A DNA stretch of 13,339 nucleotides from an uncultured Bacillaceae bacterium (GCA_937958375.1 CALGNY010000003.1:1-13339), one strand, 5' to 3'. Shown: positions 1-6,681, counted from the first letter of the stretch. The notes: generated by a model from the letters alone, not told the origin. A program made the numbers and translations.

Positions 1-56
1 GGCGCATATCCACCACAACCATATATCTCGATGACGAACAAACCATGCAATCGCAT
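1..56 (-). CDS. Possible start of a further gene downstream of acpS, cut by window edge
   Basis: On the minus strand an ATG at 56-54 follows a good ribosome binding site (GAGGTGG, 69-63) with a 6-nt gap, only 14 bases after the acpS stop codon. The frame stays open to the window edge, giving about 18 residues beginning MRLHGLFVIE. This is too short to recognise. A second open frame starts at a GTG inside the ribosome binding site and would give a tryptophan-rich start, so the frame itself is uncertain. The position suggests co-transcription with acpS. Confidence 0.25.
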   Translation of the reverse strand, partial: MRLHGLFVIEIYGCGGYA

Positions 57-70
57 GCCCGTCCACCTCA

Positions 71-433
71 TCAATCTTTCTCGACAATCACCTGCGCGAT
101 CGCATATTCCTTACTATGCGAAATGGAGACGTGTACCAAAGGTTTCAATTTTCCTTCATAACATACACGCGGCTCCCCTGAAGCTCCGCGCAATATTTCG
201 ATCGACCGAAAGGAATGGTGCACCCCGATTCCTGTTCCTACTGCTTTACTATATGCTTCCTTAGCGGCAAATCGACCTGCCAAAAATTCAATTTTACGCT
301 TTTTCGATGGCAGTTGTTCATACAGTTCCATTTCTGCTCCGGATAAAATCCGCTTCAAAAACCGTGGTTGCCGTGACAACACGCGTTCAATTCGTTTCAA
401 TTCGATCATATCAATACCGATTCCTTTAATCAT
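71..433 (-). CDS. acpS: Holo-[acyl-carrier-protein] synthase
   Basis: This enzyme transfers the 4'-phosphopantetheine arm of coenzyme A to a serine of apo-acyl carrier protein, switching on ACP for fatty acid synthesis in the cytosol. The 120-residue length is typical of the family. The N-terminal motif GIDMIELKRIE carries the metal-binding Asp (residue 8), and FAAKEAYSKAVGTGIG carries the second conserved motif with the metal-binding Glu of KEA. HVSISHSKEYAIAQV is the conserved C-terminal strand block. The ATG at 433 is preceded by AGAGAGG at a good distance. It lies divergent to a rhomboid gene, an arrangement also known from Bacillus subtilis (ydcA next to acpS, from memory). Identity is very secure. 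Confidence 0.96.
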   Translation of the reverse strand: MIKGIGIDMIELKRIERVLSRQPRFLKRILSGAEMELYEQLPSKKRKIEFLAGRFAAKEAYSKAVGTGIGVHHSFRSIEILRGASGEPRVCYEGKLKPLVHVSISHSKEYAIAQVIVEKD

Positions 434-542
434 TTGAACCTCTCTTTTCCAGAAGATAATCAGACGAATATTAAAATTAATTTCAGGACAAATTTGTACT
501 TATTCACAATGAAAAATGGTAGTATTTAATCAGGTGATTTAG

Positions 543-1139
543 ATGTTCTTTGTGCGAACCGAAAGTTTTAGACAATTTATCCGATTTTACCCAGTGGTCA
601 CCACCATCGCTGCCATACATATCATTCTTTTTTTATTGACTGAAGTGATTCCTCTTAGTCCGCTTCAGGAATTAAAAATACTTCTGCTTGGAAACAATTA
701 TCTAGTCAGCGTGGAAGATGAATATTGGCGGTTGGTCACACCAATCTTCGTACATTTGTCCTTAACCCATGTGGTTTTCAACACATTCAGCTTAGTGCTC
801 TTCGGACCTGCACTGGAAGCGATGCTTGGCAGACTTAAATTCATTCTAGCATATCTCGCCATGGGGATTATTGGCAATGTATTCACACTGTACGTCGGCG
901 ACTTATTTTTAAGTCATGCAGGGGCCTCCGGAGCAATTTTCGGGATGTTTGGCCTTTACTTATACCTGGCTTTTTTCAGACGTGATCTGATTGACCATCA
1001 GAGTAGACAAATTGTTCTCGTCATCATCGTCATCTCATTAATTTTGACGTTTACGGGTGCCAACATCAATATTTATGCCCATATTTTTGGACTGATCAGT
1101 GGGGTTGCTTTGGGTCCGATCGTATTTTCGAATAAGTAA
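543..1139 (+). CDS. Rhomboid family intramembrane serine protease (YdcA-like)
   Basis: This is a polytopic membrane protease that cleaves substrate transmembrane helices within the bilayer; no substrate can be read from the sequence. The 198-residue protein has about six hydrophobic segments. The catalytic serine is S129 in GASGAIFG, and the partner histidine is H180 in AHIFGLISG. The conserved H71/H76/N80 pattern in HLSLTHVVFN corresponds to the oxyanion-side motif of the family, so all key residues are intact. AGGTG at 532-536 sits about 6 nt before the ATG. The gene heads a run of three plus-strand genes (26-nt gap to the next). No convincing SigA promoter was found in the 109-base divergent region. 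Confidence 0.93.
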   Translation: MFFVRTESFRQFIRFYPVVTTIAAIHIILFLLTEVIPLSPLQELKILLLGNNYLVSVEDEYWRLVTPIFVHLSLTHVVFNTFSLVLFGPALEAMLGRLKFILAYLAMGIIGNVFTLYVGDLFLSHAGASGAIFGMFGLYLYLAFFRRDLIDHQSRQIVLVIIVISLILTFTGANINIYAHIFGLISGVALGPIVFSNK

Positions 1140-1165
1140 GTTTCTGAAGGAGGCTTGATTAGCCA

Positions 1166-2077
1166 ATGAATAGTGGAGCAGAAAAATGGGGGCCTTATGT
1201 GGCTGTCGCAATTGGGGTTTTATCCGTCTCAACCTCCGCTATTTTTGTACGACTTGCTGATGCCCCAGCCTCGATTATCGCATTCTACAGACTTTTATTG
1301 GCAGTTTTATTGATGCTGCCATTGGTTATATGGAAATATAGAAGTGAATTGAAGAAAATATCGAAAAAAGATTGGATCTTCACACTCGCCTCAGGTGTCT
1401 TTCTGGCTTTTCACTTTATTTTTTGGTTTGAATCACTGGAGTTGACCTCTGTAGCGAGTTCCACCGTCTTGGTGACGACGCAACCGATTTTCGCTTTTAT
1501 CGGAACCTATTTGTTCTTTAAAGAGCGATTCACGAGTGGTGCTGTGTTCAGCATGCTCATCGCCTTCACAGGAAGCGTCATTATTAGTTGGGGAGACTTT
1601 CAGATTAGTGGCATGGCGCTAGTCGGGAATTTCCTGGCCTTGATGGGTGCCATCACGATCACAGGTTATTTCCTTTTTGGGCAAAACGTCAGAAAAAGAC
1701 TGTCACTCATCAGTTATACATTTATCGTATACGGATTCAGTTCGTTGACCTTGCTCATCTACAACCTAATTCTCAGTAAACCTTTCAGTGGGTTTTCACC
1801 GGATACGTGGATGTATTTCCTCGCGTTAGCGATTATCCCGACCTTTTTCGGTCATACATTATTCAACTGGGCACTCAAATGGGTGAGTGCTTCCACGGTC
1901 ACGATGGGAATTTTGTTTGAACCGATTGGCGCCAGTATCCTAGCTTATCTGATTCTCGACGAATTGGTCACCTGGTCACAATTTTTAGGTGGATCGATTG
2001 TCTTATTCGGTCTGACCCTATTTATTTTCAGTACAACAAAGAAAAAGAATGTTCGCGTCCTAAATAAAAATAATTAA
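1166..2077 (+). CDS. EamA / drug-metabolite transporter family permease
   Basis: This is an integral membrane exporter of the DMT superfamily (EamA, formerly DUF6). The 303 residues form two repeated halves of about five transmembrane helices each, roughly residues 10-145 and 155-295, ending in a lysine/asparagine-rich cytosolic tail. The segment after the third helix (LELTSVASSTVLVTTQPIF) is typical of EamA half one, and the second half repeats it (LKWVSASTVTMGILFEPIG). Family members export amino acids, metabolites or drugs; the substrate cannot be told here. AAGGAGG at 1147-1153 lies a rather long 12 nt before the ATG, but an in-frame TAG at 1160-1162 rules out an earlier start. It lies between the rhomboid and degV genes, probably in one transcript. 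Confidence 0.9.
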   Translation: MNSGAEKWGPYVAVAIGVLSVSTSAIFVRLADAPASIIAFYRLLLAVLLMLPLVIWKYRSELKKISKKDWIFTLASGVFLAFHFIFWFESLELTSVASSTVLVTTQPIFAFIGTYLFFKERFTSGAVFSMLIAFTGSVIISWGDFQISGMALVGNFLALMGAITITGYFLFGQNVRKRLSLISYTFIVYGFSSLTLLIYNLILSKPFSGFSPDTWMYFLALAIIPTFFGHTLFNWALKWVSASTVTMGILFEPIGASILAYLILDELVTWSQFLGGSIVLFGLTLFIFSTTKKKNVRVLNKNN

Positions 2078-2091
2078 AATGAGGTGTTTAC

Positions 2092-2943
2092 ATGGAGTAT
2101 CAATTAATTACAGATGGTAGTGCCGACCTGCCTGAAGATTTCGCTGAAAAACATCAAATCAAAGTCGTCCCTCTAAACATTCACTTCGGTGAAGAAGAAG
2201 TTCGCTCGGATGCCTTTTCAAACAAAGAGTATTACGAGCGTATGCGTACGTCTGCGGAATTGCCGAAAACATCGGCACCAAGCCCGACATCTTTCTATGA
2301 AACATTCAAACAAGTGGATGCCGACAAGCCTATCCTCGTCATTACATTGACAAAAGAATTAAGCGCCACGTACCAAAACGCGGAAATCGGGAAGGAAATG
2401 TTACTGGAGGAAGAGCCTGATCGGCAAATCGAAGTGCTCAATTCAAAAACCGCTTCGTCTGGGTTAGCACTCTTACTACACGAAGCCATTCATAGTAAAC
2501 GTCAAAGTTTTAAAGAACTGATCGATCATATGAAAGTAAAAATAGAAGAAACAGCGACCCTATTTTCTTTGGCCACTGTAGAAAACCTTATCAAAGGCGG
2601 GCGATTAGACCGGGTCCGGGGTGCGATTGCCAAAACATTGAATATCAAACTCTTAATGAAAGCTTCCGAAATCGGCGACATCGAAGTAACGGAGAAAATT
2701 CTTGGAGAGAAGAAAGCCTTGCGTCGACTTGTCGACCAAATCGGTGACTATACGAGCAACTTACAGAACAAGACCGTCGCACTCGCACACAGTAATTGTG
2801 AAGGCAAAGCCAAAAAAATCCTTGAACGAATTCGTGAAACCTATCAACCGAAAAATGAACTGTTAGTAGAAATGGGTCCACTGATTGCTACGTATGCCGG
2901 TGAAGGTGGCATCGTCGTTTCGTTCTTTGAAGAGAAAAAGTGA
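2092..2943 (+). CDS. DegV family fatty-acid-binding protein (FakB-like)
   Basis: DegV proteins bind one fatty acid molecule, and FakB members present it to the kinase FakA, which makes acyl-phosphate for phospholipid synthesis. The 283-residue length matches the family. The N-terminal TDGSADLP (residues 7-14) is the DegV signature, TSAPSPT (60-66) is the conserved head-group loop, and LIKGGRL (167-172) is the second conserved binding-site motif. No fakA is in the window, so which DegV branch this is cannot be decided. GAGGTG precedes the ATG, and the start lies 14 bases after the exporter stop codon, indicating an operon. A strong hairpin terminator follows at once. Confidence 0.92.
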   Translation: MEYQLITDGSADLPEDFAEKHQIKVVPLNIHFGEEEVRSDAFSNKEYYERMRTSAELPKTSAPSPTSFYETFKQVDADKPILVITLTKELSATYQNAEIGKEMLLEEEPDRQIEVLNSKTASSGLALLLHEAIHSKRQSFKELIDHMKVKIEETATLFSLATVENLIKGGRLDRVRGAIAKTLNIKLLMKASEIGDIEVTEKILGEKKALRRLVDQIGDYTSNLQNKTVALAHSNCEGKAKKILERIRETYQPKNELLVEMGPLIATYAGEGGIVVSFFEEKK

Positions 2944-2960
2944 TCAGCTAGGTTTATATA

Positions 2961-3031
2961 AAAACCCGGAAGTTTGCTCATTTCCAAGGACATTTCTTAC
3001 TGGAAATAAGCGAATGCTTCCGGGTTTTTTT
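2961..3031. terminator. Long bidirectional intrinsic terminator between degV and the YppG-like gene
   Basis: An outer 12-bp perfect stem (2961-2972 with 3017-3028) is followed by an inner, nearly perfect stem (2973-2986 with 3001-3014; one C-A mismatch and one G-T pair). The loop is 14 nt and a run of T ends at 3031. On the other strand the stem is also followed by TTTTT, so it can serve both convergent genes. The stem of about 26 bp is longer than most terminators here. Confidence 0.88.
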
Positions 3032-3090
3032 AACGTGAAACAGCCAACCGCAATTCTCTTTTTGCGCTTGGTGGTCTTTCACGATCTTAA

Positions 3091-3390
3091 CTACGTTTCT
3101 TGTTTGAGGTTTTGAATGAACTTGTGGACATTCGCTGCCAATGGACGCAACTCGCGTGATGTTTGCACCACAACACCAACTGTTTTCATCACTTTCTCAA
3201 AATCCAATTCGCCCTCTTCATCCTTCAGATAATCGGCTAATATTTGTTTGAAGATTTGTGTTTGGTTCATCGGTTGGTCCGCATTCCACTCTTCACGAAC
3301 GTGGGAATCCTGTCTGGTTGGTAGAGAGACCTCTTCCCAAAATGGACTTCTGAAATATTGATCTTGTGGGAAAGGTTCGATATATCTCAT
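3091..3390 (-). CDS. Small YppG-like protein of unknown function
   Basis: This is a 99-residue soluble protein with no membrane segment. The N-terminal half is rich in aromatic residues, proline and charge (MRYIEPFPQDQYF). The C-terminal half, from about residue 46, reads DEEGELDFEKVMKTVG and resembles the C-terminal domain of the YppG family of Bacillaceae, in which a short acidic Asp/Gly segment precedes a KVM-TVG helix. YppG proteins have no established role that I know of. The start is set at ATG 3390 because AAAGAGGTG lies 6 nt upstream; the longer frame, starting at GTG 3399, would begin inside that ribosome binding site. It is downstream of the glutaredoxin-like gene with a 74-bp gap and may have its own promoter. 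The family call is by resemblance only. Confidence 0.65.
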   Translation of the reverse strand: MRYIEPFPQDQYFRSPFWEEVSLPTRQDSHVREEWNADQPMNQTQIFKQILADYLKDEEGELDFEKVMKTVGVVVQTSRELRPLAANVHKFIQNLKQET

Positions 3391-3423
3391 CGCAAACACC
3401 TCTTTCTATCCAATCCTTGATTC

Positions 3424-3429
3424 ATTATA
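3424..3429 (-). promoter_or_regulatory. Possible SigA -10 box for the YppG-like gene
   Basis: A perfect TATAAT is read on the minus strand 34 bases before the chosen ATG. The -35 position (about 3447-3452, CGCACA) matches TTGACA poorly, so this is only a candidate. Confidence 0.3.
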
Positions 3430-3464
3430 TGCTTGGACAGAAAAGTTGTGCGGATCTTGGTCGT

Positions 3465-3701
3465 TTATAAATTCAATTCTTGCTTCATACGGTTCGGTTG
3501 AAAGCCAAGAATCGTTTGGTTATTGACAAACGCCGCTGGTGTGCCAAAAACACCAGAGTTTTGAAGTTCTTCTAAGTAAGCGCGCTCCTCTGAAATATTC
3601 TTCTCAGTATAATCCACATCTTTTTGCTCTAACCAGTGAATCAATTCATCACTCCGCTTACAGTTGTTACTCGTGTAGACTGTCACCTGATGCATAGACA
3701 T
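3465..3701 (-). CDS. Single-cysteine glutaredoxin-like thioredoxin-fold protein
   Basis: This is a small (78 aa) cytosolic thioredoxin-fold protein likely to act in thiol redox chemistry. The N-terminal strand and active-site loop read VTVYTSNNCKRSD, giving a CKRS motif: C14 is the only cysteine in the protein, so it has a CxxS rather than CxxC centre. GVFGTPAAFVNN holds the cis-proline motif TP, and ILGF is the conserved glycine strand that follows it. A monothiol site suggests glutathione- or bacillithiol-type mixed disulfide chemistry rather than disulfide reduction (inference). The start is ATG 3701, which has GAGGTG 6 nt upstream; the open frame extends 10 codons further to a TTG without a ribosome binding site. 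A SigB-type promoter lies just upstream, which fits a stress role. Confidence 0.8.
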   Translation of the reverse strand: MSMHQVTVYTSNNCKRSDELIHWLEQKDVDYTEKNISEERAYLEELQNSGVFGTPAAFVNNQTILGFQPNRMKQELNL

Positions 3702-3738
3702 GCTGTTCACCTCAATCAAATAAGACTTCAATAAGAGG

Positions 3739-3764
3739 TTTCCCGTTGAGTATCTCGTTTAAAC
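3739..3764 (-). promoter_or_regulatory. SigB-type promoter for the glutaredoxin-like gene
   Basis: Read on the minus strand, GTTTAA (3764-3759), a 14-nt spacer and GGGAAA (3744-3739) match the SigB consensus GTTTAA-N12-15-GGGWAW at every position. The -10 ends 37 bases before the ATG at 3701, leaving room for a short leader with the GAGGTG site. Confidence 0.7.
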
Positions 3765-3885
3765 TACATTTTTAATCAAACAGCAATATTCCACCCATTC
3801 ATTTTCCAAATCACACGTCGATCCTTAAAAACTTTTCATCTCTATACTTTCGTGTCAAAATAAGACCTAGAATGGAGTGGTACGT

Positions 3886-4497
3886 ATGATTGAAGATACA
3901 GGTGAGCGTGTGATTCCGAAGCTCATGGACCCAATGAACAATCTTTTGCTGGAGCATATTGCACGCTATCAATTTGCATTGCCCTATTTAAAAGGAAGGG
4001 TCCTGGATATGGCGTGTGGTGCAGGGTATGGGACACATATGATTGCCAAACAACGAAAAAAGGTCATCGAAGAAGTCATCGGGATCGACGTCGACCCTGA
4101 AATTATCGCCTACGCAAAACAAGAATATTACCACCCGAAATCTTCTTATCTCGTAAAAAATGCAATCGATCCTCAGCTAAAAGAGGACATGGGAACCTTT
4201 GATGCCATCGTCAGCTTCGAGACAATCGAGCACATTGCCGAGGAAGAAGAACTTCTGGCCAACTATTATGATCTATTGAATCCAGGTGGCCTGTTGATTA
4301 TTTCTACCCCATTTGGAAAAGGTAGAGGGAAGCCTGTCGGGTCTCCGTTTCACGTTCATCAGCTGACCCCAAAGGAATTTGAAGATCTGTTTACTTCCTA
4401 CCAAAATGTCGAGTTTTACTACCAACGTGGTGTCCTGATTGAACCAGGTCGAGAAGGGCTTCATTACCCATTAGGAATCGCTGTTTGCAAAAAATAA
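3886..4497 (+). CDS. Class I SAM-dependent methyltransferase
   Basis: This is a 203-residue Rossmann-type methyltransferase using S-adenosylmethionine; the acceptor is unknown. Motif I is VLDMACGAGYG (39-49), motif II is the acidic strand end GIDVDPEII (66-74) that would hold the ribose hydroxyls, and the motif IV region is FDAIVSFETIEHI (105-117). The beginning, MIEDTGERVIP, is a recurring start of a group of small Firmicutes methyltransferases. ATG 3886 is chosen because GGAG at 3874-3877 lies 8 nt upstream; the GTG at 3877 overlaps that site. It stands alone between a divergent glutaredoxin-like gene and a convergent gsiB, with a shared terminator downstream. No clear promoter was seen in the 184-base upstream gap. 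Confidence 0.88.
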   Translation: MIEDTGERVIPKLMDPMNNLLLEHIARYQFALPYLKGRVLDMACGAGYGTHMIAKQRKKVIEEVIGIDVDPEIIAYAKQEYYHPKSSYLVKNAIDPQLKEDMGTFDAIVSFETIEHIAEEEELLANYYDLLNPGGLLIISTPFGKGRGKPVGSPFHVHQLTPKEFEDLFTSYQNVEFYYQRGVLIEPGREGLHYPLGIAVCKK

Positions 4498-4524
4498 ATG
4501 GACATGTTACGTTATCCATAAAGG

Positions 4525-4559
4525 AAAAAGCTTGCAGAGAAGACCTCCGCAAGCTTTTT
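4525..4559. terminator. Bidirectional intrinsic terminator between methyltransferase and gsiB
   Basis: An 11-bp perfect stem (4525-4535 with 4549-4559; core AAGCTTGC) with a 13-nt loop ends in TTTTT on the plus strand and in a T run on the minus strand. It is placed to end both convergent genes. Confidence 0.85.
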
Positions 4560-4580
4560 GGGTTTTCAATTGTACTCATT

Positions 4581-4853
4581 TTATTTTTCGTTGTTACGGC
4601 GAGCACGTTCGTTTCCGCCTTTTTCACCGATGTCTTCATAAAATTCTTTGTCGTGGTTACGGCTTGTCGCTTTACCGCCTTTTTGACCGATTTCCTCATA
4701 GAATTCTTGGTCATGATTACGGCTTGTTGCCTCGCCGCCTTTTTCACCGATTTCTTGATAGAATTCTTTATCATGGTTACGGCTTGTCGCTTTGCCGCCT
4801 TTTCTTCCTGCTTCTTCTAGAGACATTTTGTTGTTCTTTCTATTCTGAGCCAT
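4581..4853 (-). CDS. gsiB: GsiB-like general stress protein with KGG repeats
   Basis: This is a 90-residue hydrophilic, glycine- and charge-rich protein of the KGG-repeat (stress-induced, LEA-like) family. After the start MAQNRKNNKMSLEEAGR come three full 20-residue repeats, KGG-ATSRNHD-EFY-IG- (residues 18-37, 38-57, 58-77), and a partial fourth, KGGNERARRN. B. subtilis GsiB, a strongly SigB-induced protein, has the same layout with more repeats and nearly the same wording, so the assignment is confident. The molecular function of these proteins is not firmly known; desiccation or salt protection is the usual idea. ATG 4853 is chosen since AAGGAG lies 9 nt before it; the in-frame ATG at 4862 abuts that site. 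No cysteine or membrane segment is present. Confidence 0.92.
   Translation of the reverse strand: MAQNRKNNKMSLEEAGRKGGKATSRNHDKEFYQEIGEKGGEATSRNHDQEFYEEIGQKGGKATSRNHDKEFYEDIGEKGGNERARRNNEK
4623..4802 (-). repeat. gsiB: Three tandem 60-bp repeats inside gsiB
   Basis: The three 20-codon units are direct DNA repeats of exactly 60 bp and remain very similar at nucleotide level, including silent positions. Tandem repeats of this kind can gain or lose units by recombination or slippage, which would explain why homologues differ in repeat number. Confidence 0.9.
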
Positions 4854-4917
4854 TCTTAACATCTCCTTTTCGAAAGTTTTTGTTGGACGATGATGACCAT
4901 CGCCTACAGTAAAAGAG

Positions 4918-4943
4918 TTTCCACGTAGCCTCTTTCCTTAAAC
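4918..4943 (-). promoter_or_regulatory. Candidate SigB promoter of gsiB
   Basis: On the minus strand GTTTAA (4943-4938) is a perfect SigB -35. After a 14-nt spacer comes TGGAAA (4923-4918), which matches GGGWAW at five of six positions. It lies 65 bases before the gsiB ATG. B. subtilis gsiB is a classic SigB gene, which supports the reading. Confidence 0.52.
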
Positions 4944-4961
4944 ATTTTTATCCTTTTGCTT

Positions 4962-4987
4962 TTAATTTCGTAGATTGTAACCGATAG
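4962..4987 (+). promoter_or_regulatory. Candidate SigD (flagellar/chemotaxis) promoter of hemAT
   Basis: ACCGATAG at 4980-4987 closely matches the SigD -10 (GCCGATAA), with the core CCGATA exact. TTAA at 4962-4965, 14 nt upstream, is an acceptable -35 (consensus TAAA, usual spacing about 15). SigD control is expected for a soluble chemotaxis receptor, so position, motif and gene agree. Confidence 0.55.
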
Positions 4988-5036
4988 AATATATGTACAC
5001 AATCTAGTATGCACACACAATTGAGGGGTGACCGAT

Positions 5037-6356
5037 TTGCTGAAACGTTTTAAAACAAAGAAAGAAGAAAAAAGCCAATTGCTATTTGAAGGATATACGA
5101 CAGACACGAAAATAGACCTTCCGGAAGACTCAGACTTATGGGAACAAATGAAAATGATTGATATGACCAAAGAAGATTTGGCCATCTTAAAAGGATTACA
5201 ACCACTTGTTTCCAAACATATTGATGCCATCGTCGGGCAATTTTATAAAAATATCGAGGATCAAGCCCATTTGATCCAAATCATTGAAGATAACAGTTCG
5301 ATCGAACGGCTGAAGAAGACATTGACGATACATATTCAAGAAATGTTCAATGGTGTCATCGACGAGGCCTTCGTAGATCAGCGCTTCCGGATCGCGATGG
5401 CTCACGTAAAAATTGGTTTGATGCCGAAATGGTACCTCTGTTCTTTTCAGGATTTACTGAATTCTTTTCATGAAATCTATTTCGACGAATTTGATTCGAA
5501 GGAAGATTTTTCGACGGCACTAAAAACGACTTCAAAAATATTGAGTCTGGAACAACAGCTTGTCCTCGAAACGTTTGAAATTGAGAGTAACCGATTACGA
5601 GAAGAGCAAATGACAAACCAAGAGACATTGTTAACGGATCTCGAGCAAGCTTCTGAACACTTGGTAGATATTTCCGAACAAACGAGTGCAGCGATTCAAG
5701 AATTATTGGCCGATTCCAATGAGATTCATGCCTTTTCAAGAACGACCGCTGAAACGGCGACATCGGTAGAAACCCAATCAAAAACTGGAAAATCCGATTT
5801 GGAATCACAAGTAGGAAATATGAACACCATCGAAGCAAAAATGAATGATATTTACACGAAAATGGACCAATTAGAGGCTTCATCCAGTAAAATCAATGAT
5901 ATTTTGCTCTTTATCACGGATGTATCGGAGCAAACAAACCTACTGTCATTGAATGCATCGATTGAAGCCGCACGGGCTGGGGATTTAGGAAAAGGCTTTG
6001 CGGTCGTTGCCCAAGAAGTGAAGAAACTAGCCGACCAAACAAAAGGCTCGATTGAAAACATACGGGAGCTCGTCCAAACGACGAATAACCAAATCGTCGA
6101 AGTGTCCGAAGAGGTAACGAAAACAACGGCTCTGATCAAAAATAGTACGGAAAATATGGAACGAACCAATTCGTTCTTTGAAGATATTTTGGAACAAACC
6201 TTACAAAACCGCTCACTCAGTGACCAAATGACCGGCAAACTAGATCAGACGAACACGACCATCAAGCAAATTAGTGAAGTTTCTATCGAGGTCGATGAAT
6301 TATCGAAACGAATGGCTGAGTTGGCGAGAGAGCATAAAGACTTTCAAAGTGTGTGA
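5037..6356 (+). CDS. hemAT: HemAT-type globin-coupled aerotaxis receptor
   Basis: This is a soluble methyl-accepting chemotaxis protein whose N-terminal globin domain binds heme and senses oxygen, passing the signal to CheA/CheW. Residues 1-180 are the sensor globin: the proximal histidine is H123 in RIAMAHVKIG, and Y70 in QFYKNI matches the distal tyrosine of B. subtilis HemAT (the numbers coincide with Tyr70/His123 there). KTLTIHIQEMFNGVID and GLMPKWY are further family blocks. Residues 190-439 form a long coiled coil, with the conserved signalling tip EQTNLLSLNASIEAARAG and onward at about 298-336. There are no transmembrane segments. The start is taken as TTG 5037, because AGGGGTGA just upstream is the ribosome binding site and MLKRFKTKK then resembles the known HemAT start; the GTG at 5028 lies inside that site. 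A hairpin terminator follows. Confidence 0.94.
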   Translation: MLKRFKTKKEEKSQLLFEGYTTDTKIDLPEDSDLWEQMKMIDMTKEDLAILKGLQPLVSKHIDAIVGQFYKNIEDQAHLIQIIEDNSSIERLKKTLTIHIQEMFNGVIDEAFVDQRFRIAMAHVKIGLMPKWYLCSFQDLLNSFHEIYFDEFDSKEDFSTALKTTSKILSLEQQLVLETFEIESNRLREEQMTNQETLLTDLEQASEHLVDISEQTSAAIQELLADSNEIHAFSRTTAETATSVETQSKTGKSDLESQVGNMNTIEAKMNDIYTKMDQLEASSSKINDILLFITDVSEQTNLLSLNASIEAARAGDLGKGFAVVAQEVKKLADQTKGSIENIRELVQTTNNQIVEVSEEVTKTTALIKNSTENMERTNSFFEDILEQTLQNRSLSDQMTGKLDQTNTTIKQISEVSIEVDELSKRMAELAREHKDFQSV

Positions 6357-6364
6357 ATGAATGG

Positions 6365-6395
6365 GAACTAGCCGGGCGACGGCTAGTTCTTTTTT
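6365..6395 (+). terminator. Intrinsic terminator of hemAT
   Basis: A 9-bp perfect stem GAACTAGCC / GGCTAGTTC (6365-6373 with 6381-6389) with a 7-nt loop is followed by six T residues. The T run merges into the target site of the mobile element that starts at 6400. Confidence 0.9.
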
Positions 6396-6399
6396 AAAT

Positions 6400-6657
6400 G
6401 GCTCTGTTAAAGTTCAGTGTTGATAATAAAGATTCTTAACTGAGTTGTTGTATGGTGAAGAGCGAAGGTGGCGACTCCAACGGGAACAGCACGAGCTGAA
6501 GATCCACTTGGGAAGTGGTTTTCTTCCCAAGTTAGCTGAAGCCGTGCCCGTGGTATAGAAGACACTGCGATTTATCGCAGATGTCGCCTTATGCCCTATG
6601 GGTAAAAGCGTCCACCGAGAGCGAATCACCATAGTAACAACGGGCTTTAACAGAGCC
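6400..6657. mobile_element. 258-bp non-autonomous element (MITE) with 13-bp inverted ends and 8-bp target duplication
   Basis: The ends are perfect 13-bp inverted repeats (GGCTCTGTTAAAG at 6400-6412; complement at 6645-6657). They are flanked by an identical TTTTAAAT on each side (6392-6399 and 6658-6665), a perfect 8-bp target duplication. No frame inside looks like a transposase, so mobility must come from elsewhere. The interior is highly structured: GTTGTT/AACAAC (6444-6449 with 6636-6641), TATGGTGA/TCACCATA (6451-6458 with 6626-6633), GGTGG/CCACC (6467-6471 with 6612-6616). Inside these are two sub-hairpins: a 10-bp stem at 6506-6515 with 6523-6532, and GACA-CTGCGAT at 6561-6571 with 6574-6585. 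Together they suggest a cloverleaf-like fold. 8-bp duplications and GG-starting ends occur in IS6 and IS1595 families; which one mobilises it is undecided. I recall similar intergenic repeats with a CACGAGCTGAAG core in other Bacillaceae, from memory only. Confidence 0.85.
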
Positions 6658-6681
6658 TTTTAAATAAATCTCCTTTACTCC

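Noticed and set aside
488..497. Palindrome ACAAATTTGT in the acpS/rhomboid divergent region as an operator
   Set aside because: A 10-bp AT-rich palindrome is expected by chance in such a region and does not match the FapR operator or another site I know.
4391..4912. Several long frames overlapping gsiB on both strands
   Set aside because: The 60-bp tandem repeat has a length divisible by three, so it opens repetitive frames everywhere; only the GsiB frame matches a known family and has a ribosome binding site.
5356..6238. Long antisense frames (175 and 128 codons) over hemAT
   Set aside because: They are shadows of the conserved receptor frame with no ribosome binding site or family resemblance.
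6414..6632. 72-codon minus-strand frame inside the MITE
   Set aside because: It runs through the paired stems, has no ribosome binding site and no resemblance to a transposase; it is explained by the inverted-repeat structure.
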